NCBI RefSeq assembly: GCF_012221945.1
Contig: NZ_CP032549.1
Coordinates: 1,550,001 to 1,614,000 of the forward strand
From: Glutamicibacter mishrai
Lineage (GTDB): Bacteria; Actinomycetota; Actinomycetes; Actinomycetales; Micrococcaceae
DNA length: 64,000 bases
Direction: 5' to 3'
The position numbers and the translations under genes are program-made. Below are positions 25,659 to 33,579 of this stretch, in pieces. How positions within the stretch are numbered: position 1 is the stretch's first letter; each line of letters opens with the position of its first letter. The notes beneath the pieces are model-generated. The model was not told the origin of the DNA. It saw only the letters and a list, made by a program, of their open reading frames with translations, and did not search any database.

Positions 25659-26824
25659 GTCCGGGCCACGCTGAACGCCGTGCGCTCAACCAACGCGAGC
25701 GCATCGGCCGAAAGCTGCGCCAGGCTCGCCGGTCCGGGGGCGATGGAGTACGCGGCCAGGATCCCTGCCTGCTCCAGCTGCTCATCGCCCAGATCCACCG
25801 ATCCGGCCACCACGATCACATCCGTTGCCTCGCCGGCGGCTTGGAGCACCCCGCACACCACCTTGCCGTTCAGCGACTGGCTATCGAGCCGGCCCTCGCC
25901 GGTGATCACCAGATCCGCCGCACCCAGGATCCGATGGGCGTCGAGCACTTCGGCAACCAGTTCCCATCCGGGGGTCAGTTCCACCGAGAAGTAGGAGGCC
26001 AGGCACACGGCCAAACCGCCGGCAGCTCCCATGCCCGATTGCCCGCGCAGCGCCCGGCCGGTGTCGGCTTCAAGCACATCGGCCAGCCGTGCCAGCCCGC
26101 GATCAAGCACCTGTACATCTTCATCGGTGGCGCCCTTCTGCGGCCCAAAAATCGCGGCTGCGCCCTGCTCACCGAGCAGTGGATTGGTCACGTCGCAAGC
26201 GATCTGCCACTGCACCCCGGCAGCCCGGGGATCCAGTCCGGAGACGTCAATCCGTGCCAGCTGCTGCAGTGCGCCACCACCAGGAGGCAGCTGCCGCCCC
26301 TGTCCATCGAGGAACTTCGCGCCGAGCGCGGTCAATAATCCGGTGCCTCCGTCGGTGGTGGCCGATCCGCCCAGGCACAGGATGATCTGCTGCACCCCGA
26401 GCTCCAGGGCGCGGGACACCAGAGGCCCCAGGCCGGAAGTCGTGGCTTCCAATGGCCTGCGCGGCACGTCACTGACCTGCGGCAGCCCGGCGGCCTCGGC
26501 GGCTTCCACCACGGCAATCTTGTGGTCTTTGCTCAACCCCAGCCGGGAGGCCACCGGCCGACCCAGTGCGTCGGTGGTGTCTACCGTGATCGCTTCGGTC
26601 TCCCACGCATCGATCAGCGCTTCCAGGGTTCCCTCGCCGCCATCGGCAAAGGGCACTGCAGTGATCTCGACCTGGCGCTTGCGGCTGGCCGCTGCCTTGG
26701 CCACCCCTTGGGCGAGGGCGGTCGCCACCTCGCTGGCGCGGGCGCTGCCTTTGAAGGAATCAGGAACGATCGCTACCTGCATCACGTCATTGGCTGCTGG
26801 CGCCGGATTCTGCTGGGAAGTCAT
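25643..26824 (-). CDS. Glycerate kinase (GlxK/GarK family)
   Basis: A 393-residue glycerate 2-kinase: VAIVPDSFKGSARASEVATALAQGV, VPFADGGEGTLEALID, LCLGGSATTDGGTGLLTALGAKFLD, FGPQKGATDEDVQ and VITGEGRLDSQSLNGKVVCGV are family hallmarks. It phosphorylates D-glycerate from glyoxylate or sugar-acid catabolism into the glycolytic pool. ATG 26824 was kept; an internal ATG (26782) closer to the conserved start MQVAIVPDSF lacks a ribosome binding site. It probably belongs to the CdaR/GntP regulon, though it is not contiguous with those genes. Confidence 0.93.
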   Translation of the reverse strand: MTSQQNPAPAANDVMQVAIVPDSFKGSARASEVATALAQGVAKAAASRKRQVEITAVPFADGGEGTLEALIDAWETEAITVDTTDALGRPVASRLGLSKDHKIAVVEAAEAAGLPQVSDVPRRPLEATTSGLGPLVSRALELGVQQIILCLGGSATTDGGTGLLTALGAKFLDGQGRQLPPGGGALQQLARIDVSGLDPRAAGVQWQIACDVTNPLLGEQGAAAIFGPQKGATDEDVQVLDRGLARLADVLEADTGRALRGQSGMGAAGGLAVCLASYFSVELTPGWELVAEVLDAHRILGAADLVITGEGRLDSQSLNGKVVCGVLQAAGEATDVIVVAGSVDLGDEQLEQAGILAAYSIAPGPASLAQLSADALALVERTAFSVARTYLRK

Positions 26825-26981
26825 AGTCCCCAGCTTAGGGAGCTTCCCGGTACGAAACTATGGGCCGGCGCCTGTATTTGCCCGTGGCGCTACCGCGCAC
26901 TTATGTGCACCGTGCCCAGTCATGAGAAACGCGAAGCCCAGCCAAAGGATCGGCACAGAAAGCGCCGCTAATGTTGAAAAC

Positions 26982-27050
26982 ACCTCATTGAAGGTGCGAG
27001 TGATGATCGTAAAGGTTCCCGTCGGATATTGCCCGGCGGGAACCTTTTTT
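26982..27050 (+). ncRNA. Candidate small RNA, unit 1 of 3
   Basis: Begins with ACCTCATTGAAGGTGCGAGT and continues GATGATCG (26982-27009). It is followed by the terminator AAAGGTTCCCG/CGGGAACCTTT (27011-27021/27037-27047) with six T to 27050. A TAATGT box (26969-26974) ends seven bases before the element, the right distance for a -10. Predicted length about 69 nt. The first 14 bases fold as ACCT-loop-AGGT. Confidence 0.6.
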
Positions 27051-27128
27051 AACCCCATTCCCAAATGCATGGCCTACGCGCAGTGCCTGCTTATTGCATG
27101 CACAGGCACCGCCCCTAGAGTTATAAGT

Positions 27129-27196
27129 ACCTCATGAAGGTGCGAGTGATGACGAAGAACTGGCCCTGTCGGTCTTGCGACAGGGCCAGTTCTTTG
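27129..27196 (+). ncRNA. Candidate small RNA, unit 2 of 3
   Basis: Same 5' element with one T missing from the loop (ACCTCATGAAGGTGCGAGTG, then ATGACG). It is followed by a 16-bp terminator stem AAGAACTGGCCCTGTC (27155-27170)/GACAGGGCCAGTTCTT (27179-27194). A TAGAGT box (27116-27121) lies seven bases upstream, with TTGCAT at 27094-27099 as a possible -35 (16-base spacer). Predicted length about 68 nt. The loop deletion leaves the ACCT/AGGT stem intact. Confidence 0.6.
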
Positions 27197-27304
27197 CCCT
27201 TAAACGCTGGCCCGGGTCATGGCCCCGGGCAGCGGGCAACACCCGAAGCCAATGCGCAGACCATGCTTATTTGGCACACAGAGTGCGCCCCTATAGTTAT
27301 AAGT

Positions 27305-27371
27305 ACCTCATTGAAGGTGCGAGTGATGATCGAGAAATCCCGGCGAAGCATTTCGCCGGGATTTCGATTTT
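27305..27371 (+). ncRNA. Candidate small RNA, unit 3 of 3
   Basis: The 28-base element is identical to unit 1 (27305-27332). It is followed by terminator AAATCCCGGCGA (27335-27346)/TCGCCGGGATTT (27353-27364) and TTTT. A TATAGT box (27292-27297) lies seven bases upstream of the element. Predicted length about 67 nt, matching the other units although the terminator stems are unrelated in sequence. Confidence 0.6.
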
Positions 27372-27526
27372 AATCGGCCGACTGTTATCTAGGCAGATAT
27401 CCAGGCAGGCGAGATCTGGTTCTAACCCAGCCCCTCTCTGGGCCATGGGCCCTGAATCGGAACAATTGTCTACAATTGCAAGACTTACTGTTCTGATGCC
27501 TATGCTCCTGCGCGGAAGGGAGTTCC

Positions 27527-27988
27527 ATGCCGTCTCTAAGCAGTATTCTGGCGAGAATCAAGATTCGCCTTGGATCGAAACATTCAGAAGAACTGATGGT
27601 TTACGTCGTCTATGGCAAACAACCCAGCCCGTTTCCAGATCTCGACTACATAGAGCCAATAATTGCGATCGTGGCCAGTGAGCTTGAGTGCTTTGCGATT
27701 CAGGAAAAGCACCCGGAAATTCAGGTCAGCTGGGAAGCCCGAAAGGTGCAGAACACTGAAGGCATAGAGATGACGGCAGGCAGTAGCCTGTTCCTCACCC
27801 ACACAACCTTATTGCCGTATGACGAGGATGACGACGGGAATCCAATCTTCGGGATCATGGACTCTCCGCGGCCCTCGGCACTTTATCGCAGTCGAGACAC
27901 CGCTGAACGAGAAGCACCGGATGAAAACCTGCACAAAGTCGCCCTCGGTGAAATAAACCTTCGCGGCGTCGGAGAGCTTTTGGAATAG
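27527..27988 (+). CDS. Hypothetical protein, unrecognised
   Basis: A 153-residue soluble acidic protein. ATG 27527 is preceded by GAAGGGAG, a good ribosome binding site. Segments such as EELMVYVVYGKQPSPFPDLDYIEPIIAIVASELECFAIQ suggest an alpha/beta fold; a DEDDDGNPIFGIMD stretch is acidic. No family, catalytic motif or signal peptide was recognised. It is monocistronic, with 142 bases before the SulP gene. Confidence 0.6.
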   Translation: MPSLSSILARIKIRLGSKHSEELMVYVVYGKQPSPFPDLDYIEPIIAIVASELECFAIQEKHPEIQVSWEARKVQNTEGIEMTAGSSLFLTHTTLLPYDEDDDGNPIFGIMDSPRPSALYRSRDTAEREAPDENLHKVALGEINLRGVGELLE

Positions 27989-28130
27989 CAGCCAAGCATG
28001 AAGAGGGGAACCACGCCGGACAGAGCCCGTATCTGATGTGCAACTCCGAGCCCAATCGGGCACCGGTGCGATAACGTAGATAGGTCCCCGCACCAATTCC
28101 TCTCGGGGCACTTGTTTGAATGGAGTCCCG

Positions 28131-29621
28131 GTGAGCACCGCGATCGCAGAACTGACCCCGATGCAACGCCAATCGGTGTGGCGCACCCTCAAATCCCCTC
28201 GGCTGCTCAAAACCGAGCTGCTCGCCGGTCTGGTCGTTTCTCTGGCGCTGATCCCCGAGGTCATCGCGTTCACCGTGATCGCCGGGGTCGATCCGCGTGT
28301 GGGCATCTTCGCCTCCTTCACCATGTCCGTGGTCATCGCTTTCGCCGGCGGGCGCCCGGCCATGATCTCCGCAGCCGCTGGAGCCGTGGCCCTGGTAGTC
28401 GCCCCGCTGGTCCGCACCTATGGGGTGGAATACCTCTTCGCCACGGTGATCCTCGCCGGAGTGATCCAAGTGACTCTAGCCTTGCTGGGCGTGGCCAAGC
28501 TGCTGCGTTTCATCCCGCGGCAGGTGATGATCGGCTTCGTCAATGGCTTGGCGATCTCGATTTTCTGGGCGCAAATGCCCGAACTGCGCAATGTGCCGTG
28601 GCAGGTCTACCCGCTGGTGGTATTGGGCGTGGCGATCGTCTGCTTCTTCCCGAAGATCACCAAGGCGGTGCCGGCGCCGCTGATCGCCATCGTGGTGCTC
28701 ACCGCGATCACCGTCTTCGCAAAAATCGTGGTGCCAACCGTGGGCGACAAGGGCGAGCTGCCCGATTCCCTGCCGCTGCTGCATCTGCCGGGCGTGCCGC
28801 TGAACGCCGAAACCTTCAAGATCATCGCACCCTACGCGATCGCCGTGGCCTTTGTGGGCCTGCTCGAATCCCTGCTCACCGCCAAGCTGGTGGATGACAT
28901 CACCGATACCCCGTCGAGCAAGACCCGCGAGTCCTGGGCGCAGGGCACCGCCAATATCATCACCGGGTTCTTCGGCGGGATCTGCGGTTGCGCGATGATC
29001 GGCCAGACCATGGTGGGAGTGAAGGTCTCCGGCGGACGCACCCGAATCTCCACCGCCTTCGCCGGCATCTTCATGCTGCTGCTGGCGGTGCTGCTGGGCG
29101 ACGTGGTGGCGCAGATCCCGATGGCCGCGCTGGTCGCGGTGATGATCGTGGTTTCGGCGACCACCTTCGACTGGCATTCGATCCGCCCGAGCACACTGAA
29201 GATGATGCCCAAGAGCGAAACCTTTGTCATGGCCATCACCGTGGTGCTCACCGTGGCCACCCATAACCTGGCCATTGGCGTGGGCGTGGGCATCCTGGCG
29301 GCGATGGTGCTTTTCGCCAACCGGGTGGCCCACATGGTCACCGTCACCCGCACGGTGGATGGCGAACAGGCGCTGTATGCGGTCAATGGCGAGCTGTTCT
29401 TCGCCTCCTCCAATGACCTGTATACCCAGTTCCGCTACGCCGAGGACCCGCAGCGGATCGTGATTGATCTCAGCGCCTCGCATCTGTGGGATGCTTCGAC
29501 CATCGCATCGGTGGATTCGATCCGCTGCAAGTACCAGAACTACGGCAAAACCGTGGAAATCCGCGGGCTGAACGAGGCCAGCCAGAAAATGCAGGAGCGC
29601 CTGGGCGGGAAGCTGAACTAG
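28131..29621 (+). CDS. SulP-family anion transporter with STAS domain
   Basis: A 496-residue SulP (SLC26-like) permease: KTELLAGLVVSLALIPEVIAFTVIAGVDPRVGIF, GGRPAMISAAAGAVALVVAPLV, GMALLxxxSLLTAK-like 'GLLESLLTAKLVDDITDT' and GGICGCAMIGQTMVGVKVSGGRTRISTAFAGIF, then a C-terminal STAS domain (about 400-490: QALYAVNGELFFASSNDLY, IVIDLSASHLWDASTIASVDSI). The start was set at GTG 28131 with GGAG 5 bases upstream. The SulP family carries sulfate, bicarbonate or dicarboxylates. Despite the sulfur locus 8 kb away, no riboswitch precedes it, so sulfate transport is not assured; bicarbonate is an equal candidate. Confidence 0.9.
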   Translation: MSTAIAELTPMQRQSVWRTLKSPRLLKTELLAGLVVSLALIPEVIAFTVIAGVDPRVGIFASFTMSVVIAFAGGRPAMISAAAGAVALVVAPLVRTYGVEYLFATVILAGVIQVTLALLGVAKLLRFIPRQVMIGFVNGLAISIFWAQMPELRNVPWQVYPLVVLGVAIVCFFPKITKAVPAPLIAIVVLTAITVFAKIVVPTVGDKGELPDSLPLLHLPGVPLNAETFKIIAPYAIAVAFVGLLESLLTAKLVDDITDTPSSKTRESWAQGTANIITGFFGGICGCAMIGQTMVGVKVSGGRTRISTAFAGIFMLLLAVLLGDVVAQIPMAALVAVMIVVSATTFDWHSIRPSTLKMMPKSETFVMAITVVLTVATHNLAIGVGVGILAAMVLFANRVAHMVTVTRTVDGEQALYAVNGELFFASSNDLYTQFRYAEDPQRIVIDLSASHLWDASTIASVDSIRCKYQNYGKTVEIRGLNEASQKMQERLGGKLN

Positions 29622-29628
29622 CCGGCCG

Positions 29629-30093
29629 CTAGCCGATGGCCCGCCGGTAGTACACGCTGTTATCATCCAATTGGTAGTCTCCAAAAGGCGGGCACTGAGT
29701 GAAGCCGGCGGCCTCGTACATGGCCCGGGCGGCGGTGAAGTACCCGTGCGTCCCGGTTTCCAGGCATAGGAGCGAGAAACCTCGTTGCACGGCGGTATTG
29801 ATCAGCTCATCGAGCAACCGCCGTCCGATGCCGCGTCCACGAAACTCCGGGGAAACACGCATGCTTTTCAGTTCTGCCACCTGCCCGCCCAAGTCTTTGA
29901 ACGCTCCCATGCCGATCACCGTTTCACCAACGCAGACTTGAAACATCGAGACGCCTTCATCGGCCAACGCACTGCTGGCCATGGCATGTCGGCTTTCTTC
30001 GGGCGCGGTAGGCGCCATATCGGCCAAATGCTCCCGCACCATGCGCTGCATCGATTCGGCGAACGGATCGGCCTCGATCATCCTGATATCCAT
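29629..30093 (-). CDS. GNAT-family N-acetyltransferase
   Basis: A 154-residue GNAT protein with the acetyl-CoA-binding motif A RVSPEFRGRGIGRRLLDELI (Q/RxxGxG/A) and the C-terminal CLETGTHGYFTAARAMYEAAGFTQCPPFGDY segment typical of the PhnO/YjdJ-like group. ATG 30093 was chosen because homology starts there; an upstream extension of 54 codons lacks support. The acceptor substrate is unknown. It converges on the SulP gene with a 7-base gap and lies 47 bases downstream of the GGDEF gene on the same strand. Confidence 0.86.
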   Translation of the reverse strand: MDIRMIEADPFAESMQRMVREHLADMAPTAPEESRHAMASSALADEGVSMFQVCVGETVIGMGAFKDLGGQVAELKSMRVSPEFRGRGIGRRLLDELINTAVQRGFSLLCLETGTHGYFTAARAMYEAAGFTQCPPFGDYQLDDNSVYYRRAIG

Positions 30094-30140
30094 GGCTCCA
30101 GCGTGCCACGGTTTTATTTCACTCCGATGTCGCCCGGGTT

Positions 30141-31175
30141 TCAGCCTTCGCGCGCGGCCCGATCGCGTTTCGAGGCATACATGTCTCGATCCGCACGCAG
30201 GATCATCGTGCTCAAGTTGTCGTCCTTGCGCGCCTGCGCAACCCCAAAGCTCCATGCCTGCGACGACGAGCCCTGCACGCGAGCCATCAGGAGCTGCGCC
30301 TGGGTGCGTGTGGTGTTGGGGAACAGGATCACGAACTCATCGCCGCCCAGGCGAGCCACCAGGTCGTTTCGGCGCGTGGACGCCTCAAGATGCGCCACCA
30401 GGGCTTTCAGGGCCCGGTCGCCCGCCTCATGGCCGCCTTCATCATTGATCGCCTTGAACTTGTCCATGTCCAGCAGGGCCGCCGCCAGCGGCCGGCGGGA
30501 GCGCTGGAAGGAAGCCAGCAAGAGCTCCCCGCGCAGCTGCAGCCCCCGTCGATTGACCGCCCCGGTGAGTTCGTCGACCTCGGATTGGTAGTGGAAGCGG
30601 GCTTTCACATAGCTGCCGATCACGGAGGCGCCGATGGTCAGCAGCAGCAGGCTGAGCACATTGAGCCGTCCGCTGTGCAGCGCCATGCCTGACTGCGGCC
30701 CGTAGAAGTAGGCCAGGTACAGGGTCCCAGCCAGCACCGGGTAGATGGTCCCCCGCACCAGCCTGGGGCCGAAGAGCCAGGCCAGATACAGGGTGATCAA
30801 CGGGAACTCCTGGAGCCGGAAGGCGATTTGCTCGAAATCCGAGGAGAGTCCCACGAAGTAGCCGAAGGCGACAAGTTCGGTCAGCGCCCCGAGGTAGCCG
30901 ATCCACAGCGGGAAGCGGTCCAGCTTGATGTAGATCAGCAAGAGCACCAGGATCGCCCCGGCAAAGCGGACATAGCCCAGGTACTCCCTGACCACCGACT
31001 CGAAGTCGTAGGTCAAGTTGATCAGGTAGAAGAGTATGAAGAAGCAGGCGATAAACCCGGTTACCGCTACTTCCGGGCGCTTGATGGCCCGAACCCTGGG
31101 CGGCAGCAGCCGGTACCACCAGCCGACGGCCGCCCGGGCCCGCCGGTCCTTTTTCCCCCGAAACCGCGTATCCAT
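30141..31175 (-). CDS. Membrane-bound diguanylate cyclase (GGDEF)
   Basis: A 344-residue protein. Six or so hydrophobic segments occupy residues 35-190, followed by a GGDEF domain (about 195-344). The active-site loop is intact, RLGGDEF (277-281 for GGDEF), with the metal-binding LLDMDKFKAINDEGGHEAGD. An inhibitory I-site RxxD is present (R268-R-N-D271), five residues before GGDEF. It should therefore make c-di-GMP with product inhibition. It is divergent from the EAL gene, with 85 bases between the two starts. The membrane part is not a recognised sensor domain. Confidence 0.92.
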   Translation of the reverse strand: MDTRFRGKKDRRARAAVGWWYRLLPPRVRAIKRPEVAVTGFIACFFILFYLINLTYDFESVVREYLGYVRFAGAILVLLLIYIKLDRFPLWIGYLGALTELVAFGYFVGLSSDFEQIAFRLQEFPLITLYLAWLFGPRLVRGTIYPVLAGTLYLAYFYGPQSGMALHSGRLNVLSLLLLTIGASVIGSYVKARFHYQSEVDELTGAVNRRGLQLRGELLLASFQRSRRPLAAALLDMDKFKAINDEGGHEAGDRALKALVAHLEASTRRNDLVARLGGDEFVILFPNTTRTQAQLLMARVQGSSSQAWSFGVAQARKDDNLSTMILRADRDMYASKRDRAAREG

Positions 31176-31260
31176 ATCCAGTCCATTGTAAGATTTTCAC
31201 TAGCCAACCGCGCAACACTGCAACGGCAAAGTCCTTCAATTTCGGCCTGATCGGCGCATC

Positions 31261-31956
31261 ATGAAATTCGTATTCCAGCCACTCATCGACTTGCAGCGCC
31301 ATGCCCTCGCGGGCTTCGAAGCGCTGGCCAGGTTCCGCGATGGCCGCACTGCCCAGGCGCATTTCGATGAAGCCCGCCTTGCAGGCAGCCTAGTTGACCT
31401 CGAACTGCGCGCCCTGGAGCGAATCATTGACGCCAGCCAGGTCATCCCCGATGGCCTGCTGCTCACCATGAACGCTTCAGGGCCGGCCATCGATGCTTTC
31501 GCCCAGCAGCACCCGCAGCTGGATCCCCGACTGTCCTGGGGCCTGGAACTGCATGAGCTCTCCTCACCGGAGCTGTGCGGCAGGGCCCGGATCAGCGCCG
31601 ATGAGCTCGGCTGCCTCTTGCTGGTTGACGATGCCGGAATCGGCTATGCAACCCGCGAACGCATCACCATGCTCAAGCCTCATATCGTGAAGCTGGACCG
31701 GTCACTGTTCATCCGCTACCAGTCATCGGCCGCAGCGCACGAGCACGTCGACATCCTGCTCGCTGCCGCCCGTGGCATCGGGGCCAAGACCCTGGTCGAA
31801 GGCGTGGAAACCGCGCATCATCTGGCCCTGGCCCGGGATCTGGGCTTCGACTATGCCCAGGGCTTCTACTTCAGCCCCGGCCTCGACACACAGCAGCTTC
31901 CTGAAGCGATGGCCGGGCTACGGCAACGCCTCGGGATCGATACTCCGGGTTTCTGA
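31261..31956 (+). CDS. Stand-alone EAL-domain c-di-GMP phosphodiesterase
   Basis: A 231-residue protein consisting only of an EAL domain. The catalytic set looks complete though divergent: EAL at 20-22, Asn71, Glu96/Glu99 region (LELHEL), Asp123-Asp124 in DDAGIGYA (usually DDFGTGYS), Lys144 in IVKLDRS, Glu180 in LVEGVET and Gln200 in AQGFYFS. It should hydrolyse c-di-GMP. It is divergent from the GGDEF gene and its last 39 bases overlap the convergent small gene downstream of the glycosyltransferase. Confidence 0.9.
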   Translation: MKFVFQPLIDLQRHALAGFEALARFRDGRTAQAHFDEARLAGSLVDLELRALERIIDASQVIPDGLLLTMNASGPAIDAFAQQHPQLDPRLSWGLELHELSSPELCGRARISADELGCLLLVDDAGIGYATRERITMLKPHIVKLDRSLFIRYQSSAAAHEHVDILLAAARGIGAKTLVEGVETAHHLALARDLGFDYAQGFYFSPGLDTQQLPEAMAGLRQRLGIDTPGF

Positions 31957-32139
31957 ACGCCGTTCGCGGCCCCGCGTGCTCTTCAGGCGGATCACCGGCA
32001 GCAGCTTCACCAGTCCGAGCACCAGGTACAGCACGGTGTTGATCGCGACAAATGAGGCCAGCACCGCGAACCAGTCGCTGAGCAGCACGCTCTCGGGCAG
32101 GATGATCCCGCGCGGCACGTGCACCAGAAGTTCCACCAT
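31918..32139 (-). CDS. Small membrane protein coupled to the glycosyltransferase
   Basis: A 73-residue protein with one or two hydrophobic segments (about 19-47), preceded by an amphipathic N-terminus MVELLVHVPRGIILP and followed by a highly basic tail (RLKSTRGRERRSETRS). Its ATG overlaps the stop of the glycosyltransferase gene (TGATG), so it is co-translated and likely a small accessory subunit. The last 39 bases overlap the EAL gene on the other strand. No family was recognised. Confidence 0.7.
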   Translation of the reverse strand: MVELLVHVPRGIILPESVLLSDWFAVLASFVAINTVLYLVLGLVKLLPVIRLKSTRGRERRSETRSIDPEALP

Positions 32140-33575
32140 CAGCCCAATTCCTTCCGTGCAGCACCTGCGTGCTCGACATGCTTCCAATCCGCGCTGCGGG
32201 CGAAGGCGATATCCGCCACGCCCTTGAGGAAGGCCAGATCCAGAAACGCGTCGTAGACGAGCTCCGGGATGACCAGGGCCGCGACGATCCGCGCGCGCCA
32301 TCCGCCATGCCAGACGGTGACGATGCGTTCCACCGCGAAGAGCGCCCCGAGCAGCATCCAGAACGGGAACCACACCCAGGTGTCCATGGAAACCAGCATG
32401 ATGAGCATCAGCGCGAAGTAGCTGAACAGGGCAATCACCCCGTAGCCGATGCCGATCTGCTGCGCCCAGTAGCGCGAGGTCTGCGCGCTCACCCCGTAGG
32501 CGCCCAGGTTCTCCAGCGCACCGCGCTGCCAGCGCAGGCGCTGGGCCCAGAGCATCTTCCAGCTGGGCATCAGCTCGGTGACGACCGTGCAGCTCTTCGG
32601 CGAGGTGGTCAGCGCGCCGAGGGTCTTCAGCGCAATGGTCAGCTCATTGTCCTCGGTCAGCGCGGCGGTGTCATAGACTTCGCCCGGGTTGCCCGGCAGC
32701 GTGGTGCCGCGGGCCGCGGCCACTGTGCGCAGGGCCGCGGCGCGGAAGATCGAGGCGGTGCCGGTGAGCACGAAGACCCGGCCATTGCGGCGCTCGATCT
32801 CGCGCTGGTAGCGGGTGTATTCGTTGCGCTGGAACTGGCCGAGCAGCCCATGTCCCTCTTCGCCGTGGAAGAGACCGCCCACCGCCATCAGCGCGCGGTC
32901 CCAGGTGAACCGGTCCTTGGCGGTTTCCAGGAATCCGGCGCCGATCTGCGAATCCGCATCCATCACCATGACGCAGTCGTTATCGCCCATCGCCGGCAAA
33001 ATGGCCTGCAGCGCCTGGTTCAGCGCCCCGCCCTTCTTGTGCTTGTTCTCCACCGATTCGAAGACCTCGACACCGTGCTCGCGCGCCACCTCAACGGTGG
33101 CATCGGTGCAATTGTCGGCCACCACGATGATCCGCGACGGCCTGAAGCTCTGCTCCTCGAGGGCCTTGAGCGTAAAGGGCAGGGAAGCTTCCTCGTTGTG
33201 CGCAGGAATCAGCACCGTCACGGTGACTTCGCCTGCGTGGACACCGCGGGTGCGAGCCATCACGGCTTTCGGCGCCAGCGGTCGGCTCGATTTCTGTATT
33301 GGCGTCCGGCGATAGCGCCAGGTGACAAAGCGCTCTCCCAGGACCACTAGGAGCACCAGGAGCACTGCTACAGTAACCGCGAAAACCAGAATGGACAGAT
33401 CAGGCAGCTCGGTGCTGTAGAACGTGGTCCAGAGCGCGCCGATCCGCAGCTCCACTGGATTCCACATCGACACCGGCTTGCCGCTGAGGCTGATGGACCA
33501 CAACAGCAGCGCGGCCGCGGCCACGACAATCAGGACGACAGCGATGCCCACCCATCGGCTGAAATGCTTTTGCAC
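32139..33575 (-). CDS. Processive family-2 glycosyltransferase (polysaccharide synthase-like)
   Basis: A 478-residue membrane glycosyltransferase. There is an N-terminal helix (10-29), a second helix (60-80), then a GT2 catalytic domain: VLIPAHNEEASLP (121-133), VVADNCTDAT with Asp154, MDADSQI with DAD 206-208, TEDNELTIAL with TED 308-310, and QRLRW at 345-349 (the Q(x)xRW motif of processive synthases). At least three C-terminal helices follow. This is the arrangement of cellulose, poly-GlcNAc and related synthases. There is no PilZ domain. The neighbouring GGDEF and EAL genes suggest, but do not prove, c-di-GMP control. GTG 33575 is the likely start. Confidence 0.9.
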   Translation of the reverse strand: MQKHFSRWVGIAVVLIVVAAAALLLWSISLSGKPVSMWNPVELRIGALWTTFYSTELPDLSILVFAVTVAVLLVLLVVLGERFVTWRYRRTPIQKSSRPLAPKAVMARTRGVHAGEVTVTVLIPAHNEEASLPFTLKALEEQSFRPSRIIVVADNCTDATVEVAREHGVEVFESVENKHKKGGALNQALQAILPAMGDNDCVMVMDADSQIGAGFLETAKDRFTWDRALMAVGGLFHGEEGHGLLGQFQRNEYTRYQREIERRNGRVFVLTGTASIFRAAALRTVAAARGTTLPGNPGEVYDTAALTEDNELTIALKTLGALTTSPKSCTVVTELMPSWKMLWAQRLRWQRGALENLGAYGVSAQTSRYWAQQIGIGYGVIALFSYFALMLIMLVSMDTWVWFPFWMLLGALFAVERIVTVWHGGWRARIVAALVIPELVYDAFLDLAFLKGVADIAFARSADWKHVEHAGAARKELG

Positions 33576-33579
33576 GTAC

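Larger units (their letters stand above)
26825..27526. other. 702-base intergenic region holding three tandem small-RNA units
   Basis: No protein gene is convincing in this gap. It contains three units of the same design at 26,969-27,050, 27,116-27,196 and 27,292-27,371. Each has a TANNGT -10-like box, seven bases, a conserved 26-28-base element and a unit-specific terminator hairpin. The last 150 bases hold the promoter of the gene at 27527. Confidence 0.7.

Noticed and set aside
26982..27371. Short peptides starting at the ATG inside each repeat (SD-like GAAGGTG then ATG)
   Set aside because: The three frames encode unrelated peptides, two run through the terminators, and the sequence is conserved as RNA rather than by codons.
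26960..27375. CRISPR array from the repeated ~28-base elements
   Set aside because: Only three copies, spaced 147 and 176 bases apart, each followed by its own terminator and preceded by a -10-like box; no cas genes. A small-RNA family fits better.
28131..29621. SulP protein as part of the sulfur-scavenging regulon
   Set aside because: No S-box or shared leader element precedes it and it lies 8 kb away on the other strand; SulP proteins often carry bicarbonate.
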